From Microtetraspora malaysiensis (lineage in GTDB: Bacteria; Actinomycetota; Actinomycetes; Streptosporangiales; Streptosporangiaceae), in assembly GCF_001528665.1 (NCBI RefSeq), contig NZ_BBYJ01000016.1, positions 149,906 to 213,905 on the forward strand: 64,000 nt of DNA, written 5' to 3'. Positions 16,398-24,405 of the stretch are shown piece after piece (within the stretch, counting starts at the first letter, position 1; the number at the start of each line of letters is the position of its first letter). Position numbers and translations under genes: made by a program. Below the pieces are notes generated by a model that was given only the letters and a program-made list of their open reading frames with translations, ran no database searches and was not told the origin of the DNA.

Positions 16398-17678
16398 ATG
16401 GACCCGAACGCCGTACACGAAGTCCTCGCCCGGCATCTGCTCGTCGACGGCTTCCGGCTGGTGCTCGATCTGGACAGGAGCTCGGGCTCCTGGCTGGTCG
16501 ACGCGCGCGACGGCCGGAGATACCTCGACTTCTACACGTTCTTCGCCTCGTCGCCGCTGGGGATGAACCCCTTCGACGACGACCCCGAGTTCATGGCCCT
16601 GCTCGCGCGCGTGGCCGCGAACAAGCCCGCCAACCCCGACCTCTACACCACCCACCTCGCCGAGTTCGCCGAGACCTTCCACCGGGTGCTCGGCGACCCA
16701 GAACTGCCGCACCTGTTCTTCGTCGAGGGCGGCGCGCTGGCCGTCGAGAACGCGCTGAAGTGCGCCTTCGACTGGAAGAGCCGCTGGAATGAGGCCCACG
16801 GCCGCCACCCCGGCCTCGGCACCAAGGTGCTCCACCTCACCCGCGCCTTCCACGGCCGGAGCGGCTACACGCTGTCCCTCACCAACACCGACCCGGTGAA
16901 GACCGACCGCTTCCCCAAGTTCCCCTGGCCCCGCATCGACGTGCCCGCCATCCACTTCGGCGACGTGGAGGCCGCGGAGCGGCGCTCCCTGGCCCAGGCG
17001 CGCGACGCCTTCGCCCGCAATCCCCACGACATCGCCTGCTTCATCGCCGAGCCGGTCCAGGGCGAGGGCGGCGACAACCACATGCGTCCCGAGTTCCTCC
17101 AGGCGATGCAGGACCTCTGCCACGAGCACGACGCGCTGTTCATCGTGGACGAGGTCCAGACCGGCGTCGGGCTGACCGGCACCCCCTGGGCGTACCAGCA
17201 GTTCGGCCTGGCGCCCGACGTCGTGGTCTTCGCCAAGAAGGTCCAGGTGGGCGGGGTGATGGCCGGCCGCAGGGTGGACCTGGTCCCCGGCAACGTCTTC
17301 AACGTCAGCGGCCGGATCAACTCGACCTGGGGCGGCGGGCTGGTCGACATGGTGCGCTCGCGCCGGATGCTGGAGATCATCGAGCGCGACGAGCTGATCC
17401 CGAAGGCCGCGATCATGGGCGAGAAGCTGCTCTCCGGGCTGCAGACCCTGGAGGCCGAGGGCCTCGTCGCGAACGCCAGAGGCCGCGGCCTCATGTGCGC
17501 GTTCGACGTGCCCGACCGGGCCGGCGTGATCGCCCGGTTGCGCGACGAGGGTGCGGCCGGGGTGCTGGTCCTCCCGTCCGGCGAGCAGTCGGTACGGCTC
17601 CGCCCGGCGCTCTCGGTACAGCCGGACGAGCTGGAGTACGGCCTGGCCCGCCTCCGCGAGGTCCTCACCCCGGGCTGA
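16398..17678 (+). CDS. lat: L-lysine 6-transaminase (Lat)
   Basis: A 426-aa class III PLP-dependent aminotransferase resembling L-lysine epsilon-aminotransferase, which makes 2-aminoadipate semialdehyde from lysine. Landmarks are FYTFFASSPLGMN near the N-terminus, FFVEGGALAVENALK, RAFHGRSGYTLSLTNT, FIVDEVQTGVG with the cofactor Asp, and FAKKVQVGG with the PLP lysine at residue 280 or 281. ATG 16398 follows GGAGG. Lat is the first committed enzyme of cephamycin-type beta-lactam synthesis in some actinomycetes, but homologues in mycobacteria serve lysine catabolism. Here it follows a PBP gene; no other beta-lactam genes are present. Confidence 0.85.
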   Translation: MDPNAVHEVLARHLLVDGFRLVLDLDRSSGSWLVDARDGRRYLDFYTFFASSPLGMNPFDDDPEFMALLARVAANKPANPDLYTTHLAEFAETFHRVLGDPELPHLFFVEGGALAVENALKCAFDWKSRWNEAHGRHPGLGTKVLHLTRAFHGRSGYTLSLTNTDPVKTDRFPKFPWPRIDVPAIHFGDVEAAERRSLAQARDAFARNPHDIACFIAEPVQGEGGDNHMRPEFLQAMQDLCHEHDALFIVDEVQTGVGLTGTPWAYQQFGLAPDVVVFAKKVQVGGVMAGRRVDLVPGNVFNVSGRINSTWGGGLVDMVRSRRMLEIIERDELIPKAAIMGEKLLSGLQTLEAEGLVANARGRGLMCAFDVPDRAGVIARLRDEGAAGVLVLPSGEQSVRLRPALSVQPDELEYGLARLREVLTPG

Positions 17679-17690
17679 GCGGGGCCGGCC

Positions 17691-17906
17691 TCAGTCGCCG
17701 GTCGAGTCCCGCCAGCGGCCGATCGCCGCGCTCCGCGACTCCACGCCGAGCTTGGCGTAGATGCGGTTGACGTGGTTCTTCACCGTCTTCTCGCTGAGGA
17801 AGAGGCGCTGCGCGATCTCACCGTTGGAGTGGCCCACGGCGATGAGGTCCATGACCTCGGCCTCGCGTTTGCTCAGGCTCAAACGGGTGCGGTCGTCGAC
17901 TCTCAT
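17691..17906 (-). CDS. Stand-alone LuxR-type HTH protein
   Basis: A 71-aa protein that is essentially only a LuxR/NarL helix-turn-helix: [26 protein letters not shown], then [19 protein letters not shown]. No receiver or sensor domain precedes it; the upstream region on its strand carries stops. It is convergent with lat, 12 bases away. Such free-standing domains can regulate constitutively or dimerise with partners. It could also be the surviving C-terminus of a larger regulator, but the frame has its own start at 17906. Confidence 0.75.
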   Translation of the reverse strand: MRVDDRTRLSLSKREAEVMDLIAVGHSNGEIAQRLFLSEKTVKNHVNRIYAKLGVESRSAAIGRWRDSTGD

Positions 17907-18030
17907 CCGGCCTCCTGGGCAGAATCAAGATCGCCGAGGCCCCCGCGCGTCCGGCGTAGCGGTCGAGAGCGAGCATAACGCGCGTAGGTCATGTTTTGTG
18001 GATCATTCTTGTGGTCGCGCCACAAAAGCA

Positions 18031-18058
18031 GACGGCCGGTCCTTTCGGACCGGCCGTC
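18031..18058 (-). terminator. Rho-independent terminator of tRNA-His
   Basis: A perfect 12-bp stem (GACGGCCGGTCC, 18031-18042; complement 18047-18058) with a 4-base loop lies 7 bases beyond the tRNA 3' end. On the reverse strand it is followed by a T-rich TGCTTTTGT. Confidence 0.85.
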
Positions 18059-18064
18059 TTCCCG

Positions 18065-18138
18065 GGTGAGTGATGGGACTTGAACCCACGACATCCAGGA
18101 CCACAACCTGGCGCTCTGCCAGCTGAGCTACACCCACC
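18065..18138 (-). tRNA. tRNA-His (anticodon GTG)
   Basis: The reverse strand folds into a full cloverleaf. An 8-bp acceptor includes the extra G(-1):C73 pair diagnostic of tRNA-His. The D-arm is GCTCAGCTGGCAGAGC, and the anticodon arm CCAGG-TTGTGGT-CCTGG has anticodon GTG. The T-arm is GTGGG-TTCAAGT-CCCAT. CCA is not encoded. It is a single tRNA gene with its own terminator. Confidence 0.95.
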
Positions 18139-18169
18139 ATGTCTGCCGCACTCGGCGGCGTACGAGAAA

Positions 18170-18197
18170 AGTGTAGCGGTATTTCGGAGTCGTCATG
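18170..18197 (-). promoter_or_regulatory. Candidate promoter of tRNA-His
   Basis: On the reverse strand CATGAC (18192-18197) and TACACT (18170-18175) are separated by 16 bases and lie about 32 bases upstream of the tRNA. The -10 is good and the -35 weak. Confidence 0.35.
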
Positions 18198-18213
18198 TCC
18201 CACCGCGCGGCGT

Positions 18214-18870
18214 TCACTGATTCGTCACCTCTGGACCCGTTTCGGCTGCCTGGTCGAGCGAGGCGCGCAGGCCGAGCAGGAGGATGCGGAAGCCGCGCCG
18301 GAACTCGTCCCCGGCGGTGACCTCCCGCGCCTCGCGGGCGGTTTCGGCCAGCAGGGGGTAGGCCTCGGGGGACAGTCGCGCCATCGCCTCCGTGCCCGCG
18401 CCGGACAGTGGCCCGAGGTGATCCATCTGGATCGAGCCGATCAGATGGCCGAGTAGGCAGCGGAGGGCGATCGCCCGGCGGTCTTCGGTGAATCCGGCGG
18501 CGGTCAGCACGCCGAGGACGGCCTCCGCCCAGCGCAGCACGTTCGCCGAGGTGTGGCGGTGGGTCAAGGCCAGCGGGATGGCCTGCGGGTGCGCGGCGGC
18601 GGCGGCGCGCACCCGTTCGACCAGCACCGTGAGTTGCTCGTCCCACGGAAGGTCGGGCGGCGGTGTCGTGTCGACGGCGGAGAGCACGAGATCGACGACG
18701 AGCCCCTCCAGCTGCTCGCGGTCGCTGACGTACCGGTACAGCGACATCGTGCCCAGGCCGAGCCGGACCGCGACGGCGCGCATCGTGAGCGCGGCGAGCC
18801 CGTCGTGGTCGATGACCGCGAGGGCGGCGGCGGCGATGTCGGTTTCGGAGTAGGAGCGAGGTCGCGGCAC
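18214..18870 (-). CDS. TetR-family transcriptional regulator
   Basis: A 218-aa repressor. The N-terminal TetR helix-turn-helix (IAAAALAVIDHDGLAALTMRAVA, RLGLGTMSLYRYVSDREQL) occupies residues 10-58. The C-terminal ligand domain resembles the TetR_C_1 group (TetR/ActR-like), with helices to the end. It is divergent from the peroxiredoxin-like gene. The 72-base intergenic region holds two matching palindromes, making it an autoregulated pair in which the regulator controls its neighbour. The ligand is unknown. Confidence 0.85.
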   Translation of the reverse strand: MPRPRSYSETDIAAAALAVIDHDGLAALTMRAVAVRLGLGTMSLYRYVSDREQLEGLVVDLVLSAVDTTPPPDLPWDEQLTVLVERVRAAAAAHPQAIPLALTHRHTSANVLRWAEAVLGVLTAAGFTEDRRAIALRCLLGHLIGSIQMDHLGPLSGAGTEAMARLSPEAYPLLAETAREAREVTAGDEFRRGFRILLLGLRASLDQAAETGPEVTNQ

Positions 18871-18878
18871 GGCTTGAC

Positions 18879-18895
18879 AGCGTACAACATACGCT
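18879..18895. promoter_or_regulatory. TetR operator 1
   Basis: AGCGTA-CAACA-TACGCT is a palindrome with 6-bp arms and a 5-base centre. It lies between the -35 TTGACA (18874-18879) and the -10 region of the peroxiredoxin-like gene and shares its centre with operator 2. Confidence 0.7.
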
Positions 18896-18903
18896 CATAA
18901 CGT

Positions 18904-18928
18904 CGTAGGCGTACAACATACGCCTACG
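18904..18928. promoter_or_regulatory. TetR operator 2
   Basis: CGTAGGCGTA-CAACA-TACGCCTACG is a perfect 10-bp inverted repeat around CAACA, 29 bases centre to centre from operator 1. It covers the start region of the rightward transcript. Confidence 0.75.
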
Positions 18929-18942
18929 GAGAGGAGAAGGCG

Positions 18943-19539
18943 TTGGCGCGAAACGGGGGTTCCGGGCGGATCAGGGCAGGCGCGACGATCACCCGGCGGC
19001 GGTTCACCGCCGTCTCCGGGGAGACGATCCCGATCCCGGACGCCGACCGGCTGATCCACCTTCAGTTCCGGCGGTTCGCCGGCTGTCCCGTCTGCAACCT
19101 GCACCTGCGGTCGGTGGCGACGCGGCACGACGAGATCGCGGCCGCGGGCGTGCGCGAGGTGGTGGTCTTCCACTCGTCGGCGGAGGCGCTGCGGCCGCAC
19201 ACCGCGGAACTGCCGTTCGAGGTCGTCGCCGACCCGGGCAAGCGGCTCTACCGCGAGTTCGGCGTCGAGTCCGCGCCCCGCGCCCTGCTCGACCCGCGCG
19301 TCTGGGGCCGGGTGGTGTACGGAGTGCTTCGCGATCTCGGTCCCGTCCTGCGCGGGCGGCGGCCGTCGCCGTCATTCGCTCCGGAGGGCGGGCGCCTCGG
19401 GCTGCCGGCCGACTTCCTGATCGCGGCCGACGGCCGCGTGGTCGCGGTGAAGTACGGCGACCATGCCTACGATCAGTGGCCGGTGGACGAGATCCTCGCG
19501 CTCGCCCATGCGGAGCGCGAGGACCCGGCCAGGATCTGA
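18943..19539 (+). CDS. Peroxiredoxin-like (AhpC/TSA) protein
   Basis: A 198-aa thioredoxin-fold protein of the peroxiredoxin-like family. The active-site-like FRRFAGCPVCNLHLR (CPVC, about residues 47-50) is followed by VVVFHSSAEALRPH and the C-terminal LPADFLIAADGRVVAVKYGDHAYDQW. The start is a TTG at 18943, supported by GGAGAAGG two to three bases upstream and by the length of the fold. It is probably under control of the divergent TetR protein via the two palindromes. A thiol-dependent peroxide or electrophile defence role is inference. Confidence 0.75.
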   Translation: MARNGGSGRIRAGATITRRRFTAVSGETIPIPDADRLIHLQFRRFAGCPVCNLHLRSVATRHDEIAAAGVREVVVFHSSAEALRPHTAELPFEVVADPGKRLYREFGVESAPRALLDPRVWGRVVYGVLRDLGPVLRGRRPSPSFAPEGGRLGLPADFLIAADGRVVAVKYGDHAYDQWPVDEILALAHAEREDPARI

Positions 19540-19546
19540 GCGCCGG

Positions 19547-20143
19547 TCAGCCGGCGGAGACCGCCTCGGCGATCTCGCGTGCCGTGGCCGTGTCGGGGCC
19601 CGGCGGCGGCACGAAGACGGCCGCGCGGTAGTAGCGGAGCTCACGGATGCTCTCGGTGATGTCCGCCAGCGCGCGGTGGCCGCCCTGCTTCTCGGGGGAG
19701 GCGAAGTAGGTCCGCGGGTACCACCGGCGGGCCAGTTCCTTGATCGAGGAGACGTCGATCATGCGGTAGTGCAGGTAGTCGTCCACCAGCGGCATGTCCC
19801 TGGCGATGAACGAACGGTCCGTGGCGATCGAGTTGCCGCACAGCGGAGCCTTCTTGGGCTCGCGTATGTGGGACCGGATGTACTCCAGGACGAGGGTCTC
19901 CGCCTCCGCCAGCGTCACCCCGGTGGGAAGGGCGTTCAGCAGACCCGAGGTGGTGTGCATCTCGCGCACCACCTCGGACATCTGGGCCAGGGCCTCGGGT
20001 GGGGGTTTGATGAGGACGTCCACGCCCTCGTCAAGCTGGTTCAGCTCGCCGTCGGTGACGACACAGGCCACCTCGACGAGCGCGTCACGGCCGAGGTCGA
20101 GCCCGGTCATCTCACAGTCGATCCAGACCAGCAGGTCAGTCAT
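19547..20143 (-). CDS. orn: Oligoribonuclease
   Basis: A 198-aa DEDDh 3'-5' exoribonuclease that degrades two- to five-nucleotide RNAs and linear pGpG to mononucleotides. Motifs are WIDCEMTGL (Exo I, Asp9 and Glu11), [17 protein letters not shown] (Exo II) and [14 protein letters not shown] (Exo III, with the catalytic His). [20 protein letters not shown] is the family signature. It is convergent with the peroxiredoxin-like gene, 7 bases apart, and lies just downstream of the DUF2510 gene. Confidence 0.95.
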   Translation of the reverse strand: MTDLLVWIDCEMTGLDLGRDALVEVACVVTDGELNQLDEGVDVLIKPPPEALAQMSEVVREMHTTSGLLNALPTGVTLAEAETLVLEYIRSHIREPKKAPLCGNSIATDRSFIARDMPLVDDYLHYRMIDVSSIKELARRWYPRTYFASPEKQGGHRALADITESIRELRYYRAAVFVPPPGPDTATAREIAEAVSAG

Positions 20144-20165
20144 GAGACCCAGAGTAGTAGGGCGT

Positions 20166-21218
20166 TCAACTTACTTGGAGAGAGTCCACCACCTGCTGGA
20201 GCACCGACTGGTCGAGATTGTCGGGCACCGAGATGTAGAGCATGGCCGGCTGCTGCCCCGCACCCGCGTCCACCAGGACGAACGCGCCCTTCTCCGTCTT
20301 GAACTTCCAGCCGTTGCGCCGGGACTCCGCGGTGAAGTCCATCTCGAACTCGGTCAGCCAGGCGTCGCGGCCGCCCACCTTGATCGCCTTGTTGCTCACG
20401 ATCCTGCGCGCGTGCGGGGGCGAGTAGAAGGCCGGCTCGTACGCGACCAGCGCCGCGCTGGTGAGGTTGCTCAGGTCCTGCGGGCCGCTGTACGGGAAGA
20501 CCGCGGGCAGCGGAGCGGCGAAGACCGAGGCGACCCAGTCGCCGTTCTTGCCGTCGAAGTTCTGCTGCGAGAGGGCCTGGTAGCCGCTCGACCACTGCGG
20601 CATCTGCTGGTTGCTCGGGTTGTTGATGTCCGCCGCCTTCGGCACCACCCACGGATCGCCCGGGAACGCGTACGACAGCCCGGTGACGGGGTCGGAGATC
20701 CGGCCGCCCGACGGCCGCGGCAGCTCGGTGAGCTGCTGCTGGGGCGGCTCCGTCTCCTGGGGAGGGACGGTGCGGTCGAGCTGGGGCGCCGTCGTCTCCG
20801 TGCCGGGCCGGGCGACCACGTCGCTGCTCTGGACCCGGAAGAAGAACACCCCGGCGGCGGACACCAGGGCGAGCACGACGACGATCGCGAGCCCGCCCAG
20901 CAGCCACGGCCACGGCGACGACTGCTTCGGCGGCGGCGCCCCGAAGCCGGGGAGGGGGAGCTGGGCCGTCTGGGACGCAGAGCCCCACTGCGGGCCGCCG
21001 CCCTGGGCCGGGAACCCGCCGTCGGAACCGCCCTGGGCCGGGAACCCGCCGTCGGAGCCGCCCTGCGCGCCGCCGGGAACGATCTGCTCGGCCTCCGGCT
21101 GGGCGCCGCCCGGCTGCTCCCTGGGATGCGTCGCGTCGGTCCACTGGGACCCGTCCCACCACCGCAACAGAGGGGAGCCGTACGGGTCCGGGTACCAGCC
21201 GGCGGGCGTCGTCGTCAT
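20166..21218 (-). CDS. DUF2510 membrane-anchored protein
   Basis: A 350-aa protein. It opens with a DUF2510 motif ([23 protein letters not shown]), then a Gly/Gln/Pro-rich stretch holding two near-identical 10-residue repeats ([10 protein letters not shown]), and one transmembrane helix ([20 protein letters not shown]). The extracytoplasmic domain of about 200 residues runs from [14 protein letters not shown] to the C-terminus. ATG 21218 is the natural start for the DUF2510 motif. Such proteins are actinobacterial envelope proteins of unknown function. It lies 22 bases upstream of orn on the same strand. Confidence 0.75.
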   Translation of the reverse strand: MTTTPAGWYPDPYGSPLLRWWDGSQWTDATHPREQPGGAQPEAEQIVPGGAQGGSDGGFPAQGGSDGGFPAQGGGPQWGSASQTAQLPLPGFGAPPPKQSSPWPWLLGGLAIVVVLALVSAAGVFFFRVQSSDVVARPGTETTAPQLDRTVPPQETEPPQQQLTELPRPSGGRISDPVTGLSYAFPGDPWVVPKAADINNPSNQQMPQWSSGYQALSQQNFDGKNGDWVASVFAAPLPAVFPYSGPQDLSNLTSAALVAYEPAFYSPPHARRIVSNKAIKVGGRDAWLTEFEMDFTAESRRNGWKFKTEKGAFVLVDAGAGQQPAMLYISVPDNLDQSVLQQVVDSLQVS

Positions 21219-21384
21219 GCGGGCCACATTAGCAATCCCACATCTGTTCATGAGATTGCCGGAAAACGTCGGCTTTCTCTGATGTTGCTGTGCGTTCGTG
21301 GGAAAGTGCGGTCAAATCGCGGCCGCCTCGGCGGCGGCGTCTCAGCGCCCGGCCGGTTTCACCACCATGGTTCCGCACCGTGTT

Positions 21385-22737
21385 TCAGCACCGGTAGGAG
21401 AAGGACGCCTTGTCCTGGAGCGGCTGTCCCGAGGCGGTCGGCGACAGGACGCGCAACGTGGCCACGCCCTTGAAACGGCCGGACCCTGTCACCTCCCAGC
21501 GCAACGGGAGCGCGACCGACGTGCTCCCTGAGGGCACGTGCCGCTCGCGCTCCGGCATCCGCACGCCGTCGCTGCGCACCCAGACGTACCGGATGGTGCC
21601 CGCGCCGCCGTTGGTGGTCACCGTGCCGACGAGCGCGGCCATGCCGTCGCAGGCGATCGCCTTCTTGGGGCCGCGTACGTCCACCTTCTCGACCACCACG
21701 CCCGCGGCCGGCTGGAAGCGCAGCCACAGGATGACCACCGCGAGGAGTGCGGCGAGGAGCGCCGATCCCGCCCACGCGCCCTGGCGGCCCCGCCGTCGGC
21801 CGGGACGCCGGGCCGGCCCGGCGTCCCGGCCCACGTCGTCGGCGAGCTCCGTGGTCGTCCCGGAACGCCAGATCTGCGCCGCCGCAGTGTCCGCGGGCAC
21901 GCCGGGACCGAAGCGCATGACGACGTCGTCCGCGGCGGCCGGACCGGGGATCCCCAGCAGGGTGACGGCGGCACCGACCTCGTCCGCCGCAGGGGCGGGT
22001 TCCGGAGCGGCCGAGGACCACAGATGGCGCGTGCGGGCCAGCGGCTCCCTGGTCGTGTGGCTCTGGGGGAGCGGGTCGCCCGCGGCGAGGAGGACGTCGC
22101 GGGCGGCGGCGAGCCCGTGGGCCGCGGCGGCCGCCGCCGCGCGCTCGAACAGGACGGCCGAGCCGTCGTCCGCCCAACTCGTGGCGAGCCCTCTGGCGAG
22201 CTCGATCCAGGCCGTGACGTCCCGCTCCGGCGACGCGGGCTCCCCGCGCAGCGCCTGCAGGAGGCCGCGCTCCGCGAGCAGGGCCGTGCCGTCCCCCGTG
22301 ATCACGATCGTGCCGGGATGCGGCGCGCCGTGGGTGAGTCCGGCCGCGTGCAGGTCGAGCAGGGTCCGCGCGGTGTCGGCCAGGATCGCCGCCACCGCGC
22401 CGGAGCCGGGGGAGGGGACGCCCCCGCGATGCACCTCGGCGAGCAGGTCGGCGAGGGTGGGAACGGGCGCGCCGTCCGTGATGAGCCAGATGTCGCCGCG
22501 CGCGGTGACGAGGTCGGCGACCGGGAGCAGCCCGGCGCTCCGGGCGAGGTGGCGGTCGGCGGTCACGGCGGCGACCAGCCGCTCGCGGGCCGGGGGCGTG
22601 GCCACCAGGGCGGGGTCGAACCGCAGCACGCCCGACGGGGTTCCGGCGGGGGAGACCGCCTCGCGCCAGGTGCCGATCTCGCCGGACCGGGCGCGTCCGG
22701 TCAGCCGATGCCCCGCGACGGAACCGCCGTCATCCAT
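21385..22737 (-). CDS. Pseudokinase-like membrane protein
   Basis: A 450-aa protein with a degenerate protein-kinase-like N-terminal domain (about residues 25-260), one transmembrane helix (SALLAALLAVVILWLRF) and a C-terminal extracytoplasmic domain of about 110 residues. Where a kinase would have HRD it reads THGAPHPGTIVI, and no DFG metal motif is visible, so catalysis is unlikely. The architecture recalls MviN/PknB-type accessory pseudokinases that recruit or sense. It starts directly after the stop of the active kinase gene with no spacer, so the two are coupled and likely form a kinase/pseudokinase pair. Confidence 0.7.
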   Translation of the reverse strand: MDDGGSVAGHRLTGRARSGEIGTWREAVSPAGTPSGVLRFDPALVATPPARERLVAAVTADRHLARSAGLLPVADLVTARGDIWLITDGAPVPTLADLLAEVHRGGVPSPGSGAVAAILADTARTLLDLHAAGLTHGAPHPGTIVITGDGTALLAERGLLQALRGEPASPERDVTAWIELARGLATSWADDGSAVLFERAAAAAAAHGLAAARDVLLAAGDPLPQSHTTREPLARTRHLWSSAAPEPAPAADEVGAAVTLLGIPGPAAADDVVMRFGPGVPADTAAAQIWRSGTTTELADDVGRDAGPARRPGRRRGRQGAWAGSALLAALLAVVILWLRFQPAAGVVVEKVDVRGPKKAIACDGMAALVGTVTTNGGAGTIRYVWVRSDGVRMPERERHVPSGSTSVALPLRWEVTGSGRFKGVATLRVLSPTASGQPLQDKASFSYRC

Positions 22738-24315
22738 CTATCCCCTCCGGTGCCGCCCCGTCATCCTCTTCACGGCCAGTGTGCCGGGAACGAGGCCGGT
22801 CGTCACCAGGCCCAGGGCGAACGCCCCCATTGAGGCGCTGGGCATGGGCGCGGAGGTGAGCCGGGGCGTCTCCTGCGGCGTCTCCGTGGGGCCCGGGTCC
22901 GTCGGCCCGGACGTGGGCGAGGAGGTCGTGGGGGTGTTCTGCGGCCGAGTCGGCGTGGACCCCCAGTCCGGGAGGTCGGGGATGTTCACCGTGTCGCCCG
23001 GCTCCGGGCTTGACTGGCTCGGCCGGGGCCGCGGGCGGGTCGGTGTACGCGAGGGCGTCGGCCTCCTGCTCGGCGACGGCTTCGCGGACGGGGCCGCCGA
23101 CGGGGAGGACCTGACCGTCGGCTGGACGCTGGGCGTGGGGGAGGGGGTGGGCGTCCTCGACGGCGACGGCGACGGCTCGGGCGCGGTCGTCACCTCGACC
23201 GGTTCCTCTTCCTCCTCGTCGATGCCGAGGTCCAGGGGCGTGCTGCTCGGGGAGTCGACCGTCGTGTGGGCCTGCAGCTTGGCGTCGCCGAACGACCCGA
23301 CGAGCGCGGCCGTGCCGCCCGCGACCAGCGCCACCGCGACCGCGACCAGGCCGATCCTGATGCTGACCTTGGTGAACCGGTTGTTGGCGAGGTGCGTCTC
23401 GGCGAGCGCCGTGGCGGCCTCGGGCTTCTCCTCGGCCAGCGGGAAGAAGGGGAGCAGCAGGCCGGCGAGGGCGGCCAGGCGCCGCCGTCCGCGCTCCTCC
23501 CAGGTGGGCCCGTACGCCTCGGCGGCGATGGTCTCCAGCTCGCGCAGGAACGCCTCGACCGACGCGGGCCGGTCGGCCGGGTTCTTGGCCATGCCGCGCC
23601 CCATGAGCCCCTGCAGGGCCTCCGGCACCTCCTCGACCGGCGGGGGCGTGGACTGGTGCTGGCGGGCGAGCGCGGGCAGGCTCTGCGCCCGGAACGGCCG
23701 GGTGCCGGTGAGGCACTCGAAGAAGACCACGGTCGCGGCGTACACGTCGGTGGCCCGGCTCGCCGGGCTGCCCGACCACTGCTCCGGCGCCATGTACGGC
23801 GGGGTGCCGGCCGCGTTGACCCCCTCGCCGGCCCGCGCGGCGATGCCGAAGTCGACCAGCTTGCTCATGCCGTCGGCCGTGACCAGCACGTTCTCCGGCT
23901 TGTAGTCGCGGTGGACCACCCCGACGGCGTGCGCCGCGGCGAGCCCGAGCAGCGAGCCCTTCAGCACGGTGAGCGCGGCCTCCGGGCCGGTCGGCCCCTC
24001 CGAGCGGAGGATCGTGCGTAACGAGACGCCGTCGACCAGTTCCATCACGATGGCGGCGCCGTGCGGCGCCTCGATGTACTCGTAGAACCGCGCCGCGTGC
24101 GGGCTGGGCTCCATGAGCGCGAGGAGGTGGGCCTCCTGGCGGAATCGGCCGACGAAGTTGAGATCGGAGCGCAGCGCGTCGGACAGGTACTTGATCGCCA
24201 CCTGTATGCCGTCGGCGTCGTGCTTGGCGAGCACGACCCGGCCGCCGCCCCCCGTGCCCAGCTCTCGAATCTCGGTATAACCGGGGGCACTCCAGGCGCC
24301 CGTCTGCCCGTACAT
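22738..24315 (-). CDS. Serine/threonine protein kinase
   Basis: A 525-aa eukaryotic-type kinase. Its domain spans residues 10-270: glycine loop GTGGGGRVV, VAIKYL (ATP lysine), HRDYKPENVLV (catalytic Asp, with Tyr in place of the usual Leu), VDFGIAAR (DFG) and YMAPEQW. A transmembrane helix (IGLVAVAVALVAGGTAALVG) follows. The extracytoplasmic part is a long Ser/Pro/Thr-rich tail with no PASTA repeats and a second hydrophobic segment near the C-terminus (ASMGAFALGLVTTGLV). The downstream pseudokinase gene abuts it. A palindrome at 24351 lies just upstream. Confidence 0.9.
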   Translation of the reverse strand: MYGQTGAWSAPGYTEIRELGTGGGGRVVLAKHDADGIQVAIKYLSDALRSDLNFVGRFRQEAHLLALMEPSPHAARFYEYIEAPHGAAIVMELVDGVSLRTILRSEGPTGPEAALTVLKGSLLGLAAAHAVGVVHRDYKPENVLVTADGMSKLVDFGIAARAGEGVNAAGTPPYMAPEQWSGSPASRATDVYAATVVFFECLTGTRPFRAQSLPALARQHQSTPPPVEEVPEALQGLMGRGMAKNPADRPASVEAFLRELETIAAEAYGPTWEERGRRRLAALAGLLLPFFPLAEEKPEAATALAETHLANNRFTKVSIRIGLVAVAVALVAGGTAALVGSFGDAKLQAHTTVDSPSSTPLDLGIDEEEEEPVEVTTAPEPSPSPSRTPTPSPTPSVQPTVRSSPSAAPSAKPSPSRRPTPSRTPTRPRPRPSQSSPEPGDTVNIPDLPDWGSTPTRPQNTPTTSSPTSGPTDPGPTETPQETPRLTSAPMPSASMGAFALGLVTTGLVPGTLAVKRMTGRHRRG

Positions 24316-24350
24316 CAGGTCTCCTCATCGGCGCATGACGAGACCGTAGC

Positions 24351-24368
24351 TTAGTGATGGATCACTAA
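24351..24368. promoter_or_regulatory. Inverted repeat TTAGTGAT-GG-ATCACTAA
   Basis: A perfect 8-bp inverted repeat with a 2-base centre lies 36 bases upstream of the kinase start and 38 bases beyond the stop of the PNPOx-like gene. No T-tract follows, so an operator for the kinase operon is favoured over a terminator. Confidence 0.5.
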
Positions 24369-24405
24369 TTAAGACGAAAAGTCGTGAAACTTAGTCACAA
24401 ACCGG

